NCBI RefSeq assembly: GCF_003003775.1
Contig: NZ_PVWJ01000002.1
Coordinates: forward strand, 18,843-82,842
Direction: 5' to 3'
DNA from: Merismopedia glauca CCAP 1448/3
Lineage (GTDB): Bacteria > Cyanobacteriota > Cyanobacteriia > Cyanobacteriales > CCAP-1448
DNA: 64,000 nucleotides
Shown: positions 9,387 to 17,406 of the stretch, one piece after another
Position numbering within the stretch: the first letter of the stretch is position 1
Layout: every line of letters starts with the position of its first letter
Position numbers and translations under genes: made by a program
The notes under the pieces: generated by a model
Database searches by the model: none
What the model was told of the DNA's origin: nothing
What the model saw: only the letters and a program-made list of their open reading frames with translations

Positions 9387-9865
9387 CTAGTTTCGACTGC
9401 TCCGCCTAATAATACTTCAACGGTAGTGGTTGTTTCTGTTTGGGAATCTTTGATCGATAGTATAGTATTTTGTTGAGAAATTCCTTTACTGTCGTAGCAA
9501 ACTTGCCAATTAGCGAAGTTATTAACGGCTTGTCCATTAACTGTAATCGGTAAAAGGATGGTAGTATTTTTCGGTAGTTGAACATCAAAGTCAGAATCTA
9601 TATTCCAATCAGCAACATCGGCTTCACAAGTTTTTGCATATTCTACTTTAACCAAATTTTCAGAGATTCCTTTAACCCGATAAGCAGAGGTTTTAGACAT
9701 AGCTTTGGCTCTAGCTAATTTAAAATTACCTGCTATTTGTCTGGTAGCATTTTCTCCAGCTTTATTAGCCCAAAGTACGCTAGGCATGGCTAAAGCTGCT
9801 AGAATACCCATGATAGCTACAACTGCTAAAAGTTCTGTTAAAGTAAATCCTTGAGAGTTTTTCAT
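9383..9865 (-). CDS. FimT/GspH-like pseudopilin, first gene of the operon
   Basis: This 160-residue protein starts with MKNSQG, then FTLTELLAVVAIMGILAALAMP, a textbook type IV prepilin signal and helix with Glu5. The exported domain has one Cys pair (TCEAD and QVCYDSKG). Length and order fit the first minor pilin (FimT/FimU/GspH type) of an hps- or pilA9-like operon. The 343-base AT-rich gap upstream should hold the operon promoter. Confidence 0.8.
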   Translation of the reverse strand: MKNSQGFTLTELLAVVAIMGILAALAMPSVLWANKAGENATRQIAGNFKLARAKAMSKTSAYRVKGISENLVKVEYAKTCEADVADWNIDSDFDVQLPKNTTILLPITVNGQAVNNFANWQVCYDSKGISQQNTILSIKDSQTETTTTVEVLLGGAVETR

Positions 9866-10208
9866 GATTAATTCTGGCTAGTTCTACCAAACAGTTGACT
9901 GAGAGTTATTCAGATTTAGAAACTAGATTTTAACTAGTATTTTACGTAATTATACTGATACCTATATTTTACATATGAAAAATTTAGTTTAGGTTAAATT
10001 AGAATATATTCATAGCTTTTTTATGAATTTAGGTGGAGTTCATCCATGATTTAGTTCTGATTTGTGACTGGAGGAAAGGTGTTGGGTTTCCTATTGTCAA
10101 CGTAACATAAGGCGATCGCTTTTATTCTCCCACATCACAATCACAATACAGCTAAAAAATCTGTATTCATTTAAGTAAAAAAAATTGGTTAAATTTTAGT
10201 AATTGCTA
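9866..10208 (-). promoter_or_regulatory. Non-coding gap holding the pseudopilin operon promoter region
   Basis: This 343-base AT-rich stretch lies between the ferredoxin stop codon and the first pseudopilin ATG, both on the minus strand. No open frame with coding character was seen. It contains one GCGATCGC octamer and a partial GTTGGGTTTCCTAT repeat unit related to 11995-12022. I could not fix a -35/-10 pair with confidence. Confidence 0.4.
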
Positions 10209-10448
10209 TTACCAAGCTGGATCGATGTAGAGGTTAATGGTAATATGCGATCGCCCTGAAGGCACTCCACTAATGCAAGCACAAATACTTTCCCCGTCTT
10301 CTAATTCTACTTCGCAAGCGTGACAAGAACCCATTAAACAACCAGTCGCAATAAACACACCCGCGCGTTTTGCTACTTCTAATACAGGTTCTCCAGCTTG
10401 AGCCGTTACGGTAATATCATCTGGTAGAAATTGAACTTGGATGGTCAT
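10209..10448 (-). CDS. Small [2Fe-2S] ferredoxin
   Basis: This 79-residue protein has a plant-type ferredoxin core. Cysteines at 37, 42 and 45 (TGCLMGSCHAC) and at 56 or 58 (ICAC) can bind a 2Fe-2S cluster with the usual C-x4-C-x2-C spacing. It is shorter than photosynthetic PetF (about 97 residues), and the fourth ligand comes early, 11-13 residues after the third, instead of about 30. That places it with short ferredoxin-like domains of unknown partners. Immediately upstream is a GGAAGAR heptamer array and then cobQ on the same strand, but a functional link to cobalamin synthesis is not shown. Confidence 0.75.
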   Translation of the reverse strand: MTIQVQFLPDDITVTAQAGEPVLEVAKRAGVFIATGCLMGSCHACEVELEDGESICACISGVPSGRSHITINLYIDPAW

Positions 10449-10450
10449 GG

Positions 10451-10492
10451 GGAAGAAGGAAGAAGGAAGAGGGAAGAGGGAAGAAGGAAGAG
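10451..10492. repeat. Heptameric tandem repeat, six GGAAGAA/GGAAGAG units
   Basis: Six units of GGAAGAA or GGAAGAG fill the whole gap between the ferredoxin start and the cobQ stop. Related arrays occur after rpoC1 (22881-22899) and, on the other strand, at 46938-46965. Confidence 0.85.
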
Positions 10493-11959
10493 TTAAGTTA
10501 ATAAATGTGTTAAGTCTAGGTGAGAGGTAACAAAATCAGCGATAAAATCGAGCATTTCTTCTCTTTGTTCTTGGTAATTAGGAACTGCGATCATAAGCGG
10601 TGGAAGTTGACGTTTGGCGCGGATGGAATTGAGCCAAGAACGTCGCCAAGCTCCGTTATCAAAAATACCATGTAGATAAGTTCCCCAAACCGATGAACTA
10701 GGATCTACTATGCCTAAATTTGGCTCATTAAATAATGAAATATAACTGCAATTTTCTGAAATTACCGTTTTGCCTTGATGAATTTCGTAACCAGTGATGG
10801 GTGTTTCCAAACTAGGATAAGTAGCAGTTACAACCCGTTGGCGAGTCACTTTTTCACTAGATATTCTTGTACTTAATGGTAACAAACCCAAGCCGGAAAC
10901 TGTAGCTGGTTCCCCTTCAATTCCTTCAACATCGCTGACGCTTTCTCCTAACATCTGAAAACCACCACAAATTCCCAATAATGTGCCCCCAGATTTGATA
11001 AATTCAGGAATTTCTTGAGTAATCCCACTTTGCTGTAAATAGAGCAAGTCTGGGATAGTTGTTTTAGAACCTGGGATGATTAAGGCATCAACACCAGCTA
11101 GAGATTCATTTGGTTTGATATATTTGAGATTAACCGTTGGTTCAGCTTCTAAAGCGTCAAAATCGGTAAAATTAGCAATCCGAGGTAAATGCAGTACGCC
11201 GATAGTAAGTTCGGCTCCCGTTTTGCGAGAACGACGATCTAATAAATCTAAAGAGTCTTCCGCCGGAAAGAGGCGATTTATCCAAGGAATGACCCCAGCT
11301 ACCGGAATTTTAGTGTAATCTTCCAGCCAAGTCACCCCAGAATCTAAGAGCGATCGCTGTCCTCTAAACTTATTAATAGCCACAGCTTTGATTAACTGGC
11401 GTTCCTCTGGTTCCAATAAGGCTAAAGTGCCTACAACGTGGGCAAAAGCCCCACCACGGTCGATATCTACTACCAGGAGGGTTGGAGCATTTAAATACTT
11501 TGCCACCCGCATATTGGTCAAATCGCGGTGCTTCAGATTGATTTCAGCAGGACTACCAGCCCCTTCGCAAACGATAAAATCAAAGTGGTTAGTGAGATAA
11601 TCTAGAGACTCGCAAATTGCTTGCCAACCGCGATCAAAATAATCTTTATAATAGTCTGCGGCATTGACTTTACCCACCGCCTGACCTTGAATAATCACTT
11701 GAGAGGTCATATCTCCCATTGGTTTGAGGAGAATTGGGTTCATTTCCACCCTAGGAGTAGTTTTTGCTGCCCAAGCTTGCACCGCTTGAGCATGACCCAT
11801 TTCCTTTCCTTCTGCGGTAACATAGGCATTGAGTGCCATGTTTTGCCCCTTAAAAGGCGTGACACGGTATCCTTGACGGGACAAGATCCGACAAATAGCC
11901 GCGCACAGCAGAGATTTTCCAGCATGGGATGTGGTTCCCACCACCATAAGCGATCGCAT
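10493..11959 (-). CDS. cobQ: Cobyric acid synthase CobQ
   Basis: This 488-residue enzyme amidates four side chains of adenosylcobyrinic acid a,c-diamide, using glutamine and ATP, in cobalamin synthesis. The N-terminal half is a P-loop dethiobiotin-synthetase-like domain (MVVGTTSHAGKS, then TPFKGQNMALNA and VCEGAGSPAEINL). The C-terminal half is a class I glutamine amidotransferase with nucleophile Cys in LLGICGGFQMLG and catalytic His in GTYLHGIFDN. An in-frame extension to 12058 exists, but it runs through a hairpin repeat, so I choose the ATG at 11959 that begins MRSLMVVGTT. No cobalamin riboswitch was recognised upstream. Confidence 0.93.
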   Translation of the reverse strand: MRSLMVVGTTSHAGKSLLCAAICRILSRQGYRVTPFKGQNMALNAYVTAEGKEMGHAQAVQAWAAKTTPRVEMNPILLKPMGDMTSQVIIQGQAVGKVNAADYYKDYFDRGWQAICESLDYLTNHFDFIVCEGAGSPAEINLKHRDLTNMRVAKYLNAPTLLVVDIDRGGAFAHVVGTLALLEPEERQLIKAVAINKFRGQRSLLDSGVTWLEDYTKIPVAGVIPWINRLFPAEDSLDLLDRRSRKTGAELTIGVLHLPRIANFTDFDALEAEPTVNLKYIKPNESLAGVDALIIPGSKTTIPDLLYLQQSGITQEIPEFIKSGGTLLGICGGFQMLGESVSDVEGIEGEPATVSGLGLLPLSTRISSEKVTRQRVVTATYPSLETPITGYEIHQGKTVISENCSYISLFNEPNLGIVDPSSSVWGTYLHGIFDNGAWRRSWLNSIRAKRQLPPLMIAVPNYQEQREEMLDFIADFVTSHLDLTHLLT

Positions 11960-11994
11960 AATCTTTTTAAGTAATAAGTAATAAGTGAACTGTA

Positions 11995-12022
11995 GGTTGG
12001 GTTGACGATAGGAAACCCAACA
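11995..12022. repeat. Hairpin repeat between cobQ and the upstream gene
   Basis: A GTTGGGTT arm and an AACCCAAC arm enclose GACGATAGGA. Parts of the same unit recur near 5492-5506 and 10080-10105. The element lies in the 89-base gap upstream of the cobQ start. Confidence 0.6.
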
Positions 12023-12048
12023 CTTTAGCATTCTCATTGATGTCGAAA

Positions 12049-12447
12049 TCACATCCAAATTCTGAACCAGCGAGTCATAAAATCAGAAATACGTTCTCTA
12101 ATTGCAGGATTGACTAATATCTGAGATTTAGACTCACGCTCAAAAACTAATTCTCGCCCTAGCGGAGTGAGACGAAAACTATCTGTGATTCCCTGTCCAT
12201 CTACCTCCCGACGCAAGATTCCGACTTGAATCAGCCACATCAGGGAATTTTCGACCCTTAATTCGGTTATGGGATGGGTAGTGTAGTTATTTTTCACCCC
12301 TAACTCATCAGCGATAGTTTGTAGAGGTACACTATGCGATCGCATAGCGATAAATAAATCTAAACAGAATGGACTACAATTTAGCGCTCTTTTGGCTCTT
12401 TTAATGGTACTAGATCGGTATTTAATCGGTTCTTGGTTTGAACTCAT
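12049..12447 (-). CDS. Winged-helix-like conserved cyanobacterial protein (Npun_F0494 type)
   Basis: This 132-residue protein contains a helix-turn-helix-like region (LQTIADELGVKNNYTTHPITELRVENSL split over about residues 42-70) and a short beta wing, WLIQVGILRREVDGQG. It ends with TDSFRLTPLGREL, as in winged-helix proteins. The overall pattern resembles the Npun_F0494 family, which is restricted to cyanobacteria and uncharacterised as far as I know. A DNA-binding role is inferred from the fold pattern only. It lies upstream of cobQ on the same strand and divergent from the PrxQ gene, so it could regulate either one or neither. Confidence 0.65.
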   Translation of the reverse strand: MSSNQEPIKYRSSTIKRAKRALNCSPFCLDLFIAMRSHSVPLQTIADELGVKNNYTTHPITELRVENSLMWLIQVGILRREVDGQGITDSFRLTPLGRELVFERESKSQILVNPAIRERISDFMTRWFRIWM

Positions 12448-12531
12448 CTTTTAGGTAGAGGTGACAAAAACGTAGAGTAATGTAAAATTTTGGGGTTGAA
12501 GTTCATTATAAGCAACCCAAGGCAAGGATTT

Positions 12532-12972
12532 ATGGCTCTAGCAGTAGGTAGCAAGGCTCCAGATTTTACTACCAAAGACACTAACGGAAATACCGTCTCT
12601 TTGTCTGATTTTGCTGGTAAAACCGTGATTATGTACTTCTACCCAAAAGATGATACACCAGGTTGCACCAAGCAAGCCTGTAGCTTTAGAGACTCTTACG
12701 ATCGATATCTTGAAAAAGGGATAACGGTTTTAGGTGTGAGTAAAGATGATGAAGTTGCTCACCAAAAGTTTACCGAAAAATTCAATCTACCTTTTCCGTT
12801 ACTAGCAGATGTAGATGGTTCAATTATCAAAGCCTATGATGTAGAAGGTAATAGTGGTTACGCCCAGCGAGTCACCTATACCATCGATGCTTCAGGAACT
12901 ATTACTAACGTTGATAGTAGCGTGAAAACTGAAACCCACGCTCAAGATGTTTTAGCTTCCTTAGCTTCCTAA
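12532..12972 (+). CDS. bcp: Thiol peroxidase PrxQ/Bcp (thioredoxin-dependent peroxiredoxin)
   Basis: This 146-residue PrxQ-type peroxiredoxin reduces hydrogen peroxide and organic hydroperoxides with electrons from thioredoxin. Peroxidatic Cys45 and resolving Cys50 are seen in TPGCTKQACSFRD, the C-x4-C spacing of the alpha PrxQ type. YFYPKDDTPGCT is the active-site loop, and an arginine follows at the expected place in AQRVTYTID. I choose the ATG at 12532, after AAGGAT, because it gives MALAVGSKAPDF, the usual N-terminus; the longer frame adds 14 untypical residues. Confidence 0.93.
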   Translation: MALAVGSKAPDFTTKDTNGNTVSLSDFAGKTVIMYFYPKDDTPGCTKQACSFRDSYDRYLEKGITVLGVSKDDEVAHQKFTEKFNLPFPLLADVDGSIIKAYDVEGNSGYAQRVTYTIDASGTITNVDSSVKTETHAQDVLASLAS

Positions 12973-13126
12973 GTAGCTCTAGAATCGTTAACGTAAGACT
13001 TATGTGGGATAGCCCTCTGTGCTGTCCCTCATCATATTAACCAAAGTTGCTAGTGATAAATTGGATGTACTCTTGAAGGATTGGGGATTAGGGATTGGGG
13101 ACACGGGGACAGGGGGAAGAAAATTT

Positions 13127-13209
13127 AATCAACAATCAACAATCAACAATCAACAATCAACAATCAACAATCAACAATCAACAATCAACAATCAACAATC
13201 AACAATCAA
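13127..13209. repeat. AATCAAC heptamer tandem array (11 perfect copies plus a partial one)
   Basis: Eleven perfect tandem copies of AATCAAC run from 13127 to 13203, followed by AATCAA. The array lies between the PrxQ gene and a convergent small secreted-protein gene, and is the longest short tandem repeat in the window. An open frame through it encodes only a repeated NQQSTI pattern and is not taken as a gene. Confidence 0.95.
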
Positions 13210-13242
13210 GTCAAAAATAGTAACTAGCAACTTACGTTATTA

Positions 13243-13599
13243 TTAATTTCCAGATGTTTGAGTCGGAATAGCTGGTTTTCCCAGTCTTTCTCGCTGTTGA
13301 CGCAAAAAATCTTCAGTCCCTTTATCCCAGTCTTGACGCTGTTCCTCAATTAACTCGCTGGAGTTACGCAATGTTCCCATTTGAGCATTACGCATCAAGT
13401 TAAAGATATTAAAATCACCGCTATTGTTACCACCAAAATAGGGATCTTTTTCAGCGTTATTTTCAAATTGACCTGGCTTTAACTGGGAATCTACTTGAGC
13501 CAAACTAGGAAGAGAACTAGATAATAAGCCTAGAGCAAAAGTTATAGACAAACTACTGCCACTTAAGCCCAAAATCAATTCTTTAAGCTGCTTTTTCAT
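13243..13599 (-). CDS. Small exported protein, function unknown
   Basis: This 118-residue protein has a clear signal peptide (basic MKKQLKEL, a hydrophobic stretch, cleavage near SLAQ at about residue 35). The short mature part is polar, with Asn/Gly-rich and Gln/Arg-rich stretches (FGGNNSGDFNIFNLMRNAQ, then LRQQRERLGKP). No catalytic motif or known domain was recognised. It resembles small periplasmic proteins conserved in cyanobacteria. It stands alone, 104 bases upstream of the next minus-strand gene in position but with its own likely promoter. Confidence 0.6.
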   Translation of the reverse strand: MKKQLKELILGLSGSSLSITFALGLLSSSLPSLAQVDSQLKPGQFENNAEKDPYFGGNNSGDFNIFNLMRNAQMGTLRNSSELIEEQRQDWDKGTEDFLRQQRERLGKPAIPTQTSGN

Positions 13600-13703
13600 G
13601 TTCCGATATACTTAAGTTACAAATATTTATTTTGAGATCTTAGCGAATTTGGACGTAACTGAGATCGAAATAGTTCCTCACCAACAACGACTGTCAGCCA
13701 ATT

Positions 13704-14129
13704 TTATTGGGGATTAACCACCAAAACCGAACAAGGCGCATCAGCTACCACCTCACTACTAACCGAACCTTCTAAAATCCGCCGCATTCCCTTCAAACCT
13801 CGACAACCAATCACGATCAGATCGCACTCATAAATGTGAGATAAACGAATAATTTCCTCCGCAGGATCTCCTGTGACGATTTCCAATTCACTGGTACAAG
13901 GGAGTTCTTGTTGATATTTTTGTAAGAGTTTTTCTATATGTCGATAGGGAATTTCTTCTGCATAAGTCTGGGGTAAATCTGCGGCTAATTCTAGGTCGTT
14001 ACCCGTATCAGGCAAGACATGAGAAAGTATTATTTTAGCTGTGGGAGCTAAATGAATTTGCTCCAAAGCACCCATAATTTTATGGGAAACTTCTGACTCA
14101 TCTAGAGCAACTAAGATCGTTTTAAACAC
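13704..14129 (-). CDS. Universal stress protein (UspA family)
   Basis: This 141-residue single-domain universal stress protein opens with TILVALDESEVS and has the ATP-binding pattern G-2x-G-9x-G-S in IGCRGLKGMRRILEGSVSS, so it belongs to the nucleotide-binding subgroup. Such proteins dimerise in the cytoplasm and modulate stress responses; the partner is not predictable. The length is normal. It is followed by its own intergenic region and does not appear to be in an operon with hisD, which lies 99 bases upstream on the same strand. Confidence 0.9.
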   Translation of the reverse strand: MFKTILVALDESEVSHKIMGALEQIHLAPTAKIILSHVLPDTGNDLELAADLPQTYAEEIPYRHIEKLLQKYQQELPCTSELEIVTGDPAEEIIRLSHIYECDLIVIGCRGLKGMRRILEGSVSSEVVADAPCSVLVVNPQ

Positions 14130-14228
14130 CAGCCCTCCTTGGTTTGATTAGTAAAACCGGCTTTCAAAATTATCTCTCCCTCAAGTGATTTTTTGATGAA
14201 TCAGAAGGAAAATTCCTGTTAATCTTAA

Positions 14229-15536
14229 CTAGTCGATAGATTCAGGTTGAGTGCGGAATTTAACCGAATCTCCATGAGAAGGTAAACCTTCTGCTTGAGT
14301 CAAAATATTTATGGCTCCCGCGACTTTTTGCAAAGCTTCAGGAGAATATTCAATTAGGCTGGAATGTTTCATAAATGTTTCCACACCCAACGCTGAAGCG
14401 TACCGCGCCGCACCAGAAGTTGGTAAGGTATGGTTAGGTCCAGCTAGATAATCTCCCACGGCTTCTGGAGTCGATTTGCCCAAAAATATCGCTCCTGCAT
14501 GGCGAATATGTTCTAGGAACTCCCACGGTTCTCTGATCTCCAATTCCAGGTGTTCGGGAGCAAACTCATTGGATAGTTGAGCGGCGGTGACTAGAGTATC
14601 TACTACAATGATTAAGCCGTAGTTAGCTATAGCCTTTTCAGTGAGAAGCTTGCGAGTGTGATAGCGTAATTGTCTTTCTACCTCCGTTTGCACTCTGTCT
14701 GCTAAAGATTCATCATCGGTGATTAAAATTGCTGCTGCCATTGGATCGTGTTCCGCTTGAGCTAACATATCAGCAGCAACGTGGACAGGATTAGCACTGC
14801 GATCGGCAATAATCAACACTTCTGAAGGTCCGGCTAGGGAATCTATCCCTACTGTTCCATAGACTAATTTCTTAGCCAGAGTTACATAGATATTACCAGG
14901 CCCGCTAATTACATCCACTTTAGGAATCGTTTCTGTACCAAAGGCTAGAGCCGCTATAGCTTGCGCGCCTCCTACTCGGTAAATTTCCTCTACACCAGCC
15001 TCTTGAGCGGCTACCAGTACTGCCGGATTAATGGTTTTATCCTGACCTGGTGGTGTTACCATTACTATTCGCTCCACCCCTGCAACTTTGGCTGGAATAG
15101 CATTCATCAAAACGGTACTAGGATAACAAGCTCTTCCCCCAGGTACGTATAACCCAGCTTTGTCTACTGGAGTATATTTTTTCCCCAAGACGATGTTATC
15201 TTGACCAAAATTGACCCAAGATTTGGGAACTCTCTGCTGATGAAAAGCTTCTATGTTCCGCTTGGCTAAGCCTATAGCATCTAGTAGTTCTTTAGATATT
15301 TGCTGATAAGCAGCATCTAATTCTGACCCGCTAACGCGCAACTCTTCCCCATTGAGTTGTTGTCCGTCAAATTCGGCTGTGTAATGTAGCAGAGCCTTGT
15401 CACCTTGGCGTTTGACTGTCGCTAGAATTTCGCGGACAGTCGCCTCTTTATGGACGATTTGTTCGTCGCTTGTGCGATCGCAGATTCTTTTGATTTCGGC
15501 TTGGGCTTCAGCCTGCTGAGTGATAATGCGCAGCAT
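14229..15536 (-). CDS. hisD: Histidinol dehydrogenase
   Basis: This 435-residue enzyme oxidises histidinol to histidine in two NAD-dependent steps, the end of histidine biosynthesis. Visible signatures are YVPGGRACYPSTVLMN, GAQAIAALAFGTETIP, the substrate and zinc-site region LAGPSEVLIIAD, the QAEHDP motif, and FAPEHLEL with catalytic Glu and His. Length is typical. The gene is divergent from rpsT. hisIE, another pathway gene, lies far away at 41322-41972, so the histidine genes are scattered, as usual in cyanobacteria. Confidence 0.95.
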   Translation of the reverse strand: MLRIITQQAEAQAEIKRICDRTSDEQIVHKEATVREILATVKRQGDKALLHYTAEFDGQQLNGEELRVSGSELDAAYQQISKELLDAIGLAKRNIEAFHQQRVPKSWVNFGQDNIVLGKKYTPVDKAGLYVPGGRACYPSTVLMNAIPAKVAGVERIVMVTPPGQDKTINPAVLVAAQEAGVEEIYRVGGAQAIAALAFGTETIPKVDVISGPGNIYVTLAKKLVYGTVGIDSLAGPSEVLIIADRSANPVHVAADMLAQAEHDPMAAAILITDDESLADRVQTEVERQLRYHTRKLLTEKAIANYGLIIVVDTLVTAAQLSNEFAPEHLELEIREPWEFLEHIRHAGAIFLGKSTPEAVGDYLAGPNHTLPTSGAARYASALGVETFMKHSSLIEYSPEALQKVAGAINILTQAEGLPSHGDSVKFRTQPESID

Positions 15537-15731
15537 GGAGTCAGAATGCCTATCTTCTAGAAAAGCCGCTCAAGATTTGACTTGAGCAAGATTTGCTCTA
15601 GCTCGATCTTGTGGCGTGCTGGGACTTCTCTAGCTTAACGTGAATTTTTCTACAGCAGCTAGTACATTATGTCAGAAATAAATGTTATATTAGTCTGTCT
15701 GGTATCTTTTACATTTATTTCTCAACCATAG

Positions 15732-16049
<318 letters not shown>

Positions 16050-16165
16050 GTGCTAGCAATTCTACTTTTAACCCTAAATATCAGGTTTAGTAGCTAACAT
16101 GGAAACTGTTAGATTTACCAAACCTGTTTCTCTGTCAGATAGATCTGGGCGATCGCTAGTAAATC

Positions 16166-16990
16166 ATGACTATCCAACTAATTGATACTCACGTACATCT
16201 AAATTTCGATGTCTTTAGCTCAGAGTTGGAAGAGGTTAGAAGCAGATGGCAAGCAGCAGGAGTGACTCAAGTAGTTCACTCTTGTGTCGAACCAGGAGAG
16301 TTTTCTAGTCTTCAAGCGATCGCCGATCGTTTTCCAGAAGTTAGTCTCTCCATTGGTTTGCATCCTTTAGATGCTCATAAGTGGAATCAGACCACAGCCG
16401 AAGAAATTTGGCAAGGAGCTTCTTCAGATTCTAGGGTAGTTGCCATTGGGGAAATGGGACTGGATTTTTACAAAGCAGACAACATTCAACATCAACAAGA
16501 AGTCTTCTTGACTCAGTTGGAAATTGCTTGTCAGTTAGATTTACCAGTTATTATCCACTGTCGAGATGCTGCTAGCGCTTTGCGCCAAGCTTGTCAAAGC
16601 CTATCTTCTAAATACCATCTCAAAGGGGTGATGCATTGTTGGTCAGGAACTCCAGAAGAAACTCGTTGGTTTTTAGATTTGGGATTTTATCTTAGTTTCA
16701 GTGGGATAGTCACCTTTAAAAACGCTCACCAGGTTCAAGAATCGGCTCTAGTCGTGCCTAGCGATCGCTTACTTGTCGAGACTGATTGCCCATTTCTAGC
16801 TCCTCTACCCTATCGGGGAAAACGCAACGAACCAGCATATGTATATTATGTCGCCCAACACCTAGCCGAACTAAGAAAAACCCCGTTGCCCAAACTGGCT
16901 AGAGAAACTACCGAAAATGCACGTCAACTTTTTGCTTTAAGCTTACCGGAAAATGCAACCAAGGAACTTGTGAAAACTTTGCCAGACTAA
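16166..16990 (+). CDS. tatD: TatD-family metal-dependent deoxyribonuclease
   Basis: This 274-residue TIM-barrel hydrolase carries all family metal sites: DTHVHLN at residues 7-13, the Glu in [23 protein letters not shown] and the final Asp in [10 protein letters not shown]. TatD enzymes are magnesium-dependent 3'-5' exonucleases linked to DNA repair and oxidative damage. The position between rpsT and rpoB is common in cyanobacteria. The ATG at 16166 gives the usual [11 protein letters not shown] start. Confidence 0.92.
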   Translation: MTIQLIDTHVHLNFDVFSSELEEVRSRWQAAGVTQVVHSCVEPGEFSSLQAIADRFPEVSLSIGLHPLDAHKWNQTTAEEIWQGASSDSRVVAIGEMGLDFYKADNIQHQQEVFLTQLEIACQLDLPVIIHCRDAASALRQACQSLSSKYHLKGVMHCWSGTPEETRWFLDLGFYLSFSGIVTFKNAHQVQESALVVPSDRLLVETDCPFLAPLPYRGKRNEPAYVYYVAQHLAELRKTPLPKLARETTENARQLFALSLPENATKELVKTLPD

Positions 16991-17406
16991 AATACTTAGG
17001 ATTTATTCGCTCCCGAACCTCCGTGAGATTCCACAATTTAGTCAATAGCCTCAAAGGTAGTATAAACATAAATGAGTTATACTAGCAATGCTCTAAGCCA
17101 AAAAATTCGGCGATGTACCTCCGGTACACTATCGCGATCGTCAACTTATACAGTCTTGCTTACCTTGTTAAAAGTTGCAGTTAGCAAAATCCCCTGGCTC
17201 GACCAAATCCAGTCGCCGCCTGACCCAATAGCCGTTGCCTACCTTAAATTTACTACATTAATCAAACTGCCAAAAGCTATACCCACTTGACTTTCAGTAG
17301 TTGTTTTCGCACTGATAAAACAACTACTCACCTTTCGATTGGCTAAATTCCTCTCTAGATTGCCATAGAGGATGCCTCTGACTCAAAAACGTGCCCGAGG
17401 AGATGC
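16991..17406 (+). promoter_or_regulatory. rpoB upstream leader region
   Basis: These 416 bases separate tatD from rpoB. An open frame at 17072-17290 has no recognisable protein character, and I read the region as non-coding. It contains a perfect 12-bp inverted repeat at 17296-17328. The RNA polymerase operon promoter or a leader control element most likely sits here. Confidence 0.5.
17296..17328 (+). promoter_or_regulatory. Perfect 12-bp stem-loop in the rpoB leader
   Basis: AGTAGTTGTTTT (17296-17307) pairs exactly with AAAACAACTACT (17317-17328) around a nine-base loop. No T run follows, so it is not a standard terminator. It ends 78 bases before the rpoB ATG and may be an RNA control element or a protein-binding palindrome. 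Confidence 0.6.

Noticed and set aside
11960..12048. Cobalamin riboswitch upstream of cobQ
   Set aside because: No B12-box-like sequence was seen in the short gap, which holds a hairpin repeat.
11960..12058. 33-codon extension of CobQ
   Set aside because: It runs through a hairpin repeat; the P-loop normally begins within a few residues of the start, as it does from 11959.
13127..13209. CRISPR array candidate
   Set aside because: The unit is seven bases with no spacers; it is a simple tandem repeat.
13019..13246. Open frame of 75 codons over the AATCAAC array
   Set aside because: More than a third of the peptide is the translated heptamer repeat (NQQSTI), so it is a by-product of repeat DNA.
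17072..17290. Open frame of 72 codons between tatD and rpoB
   Set aside because: No protein-like pattern, no ribosome site, and it lies in the rpoB leader next to a strong stem-loop.
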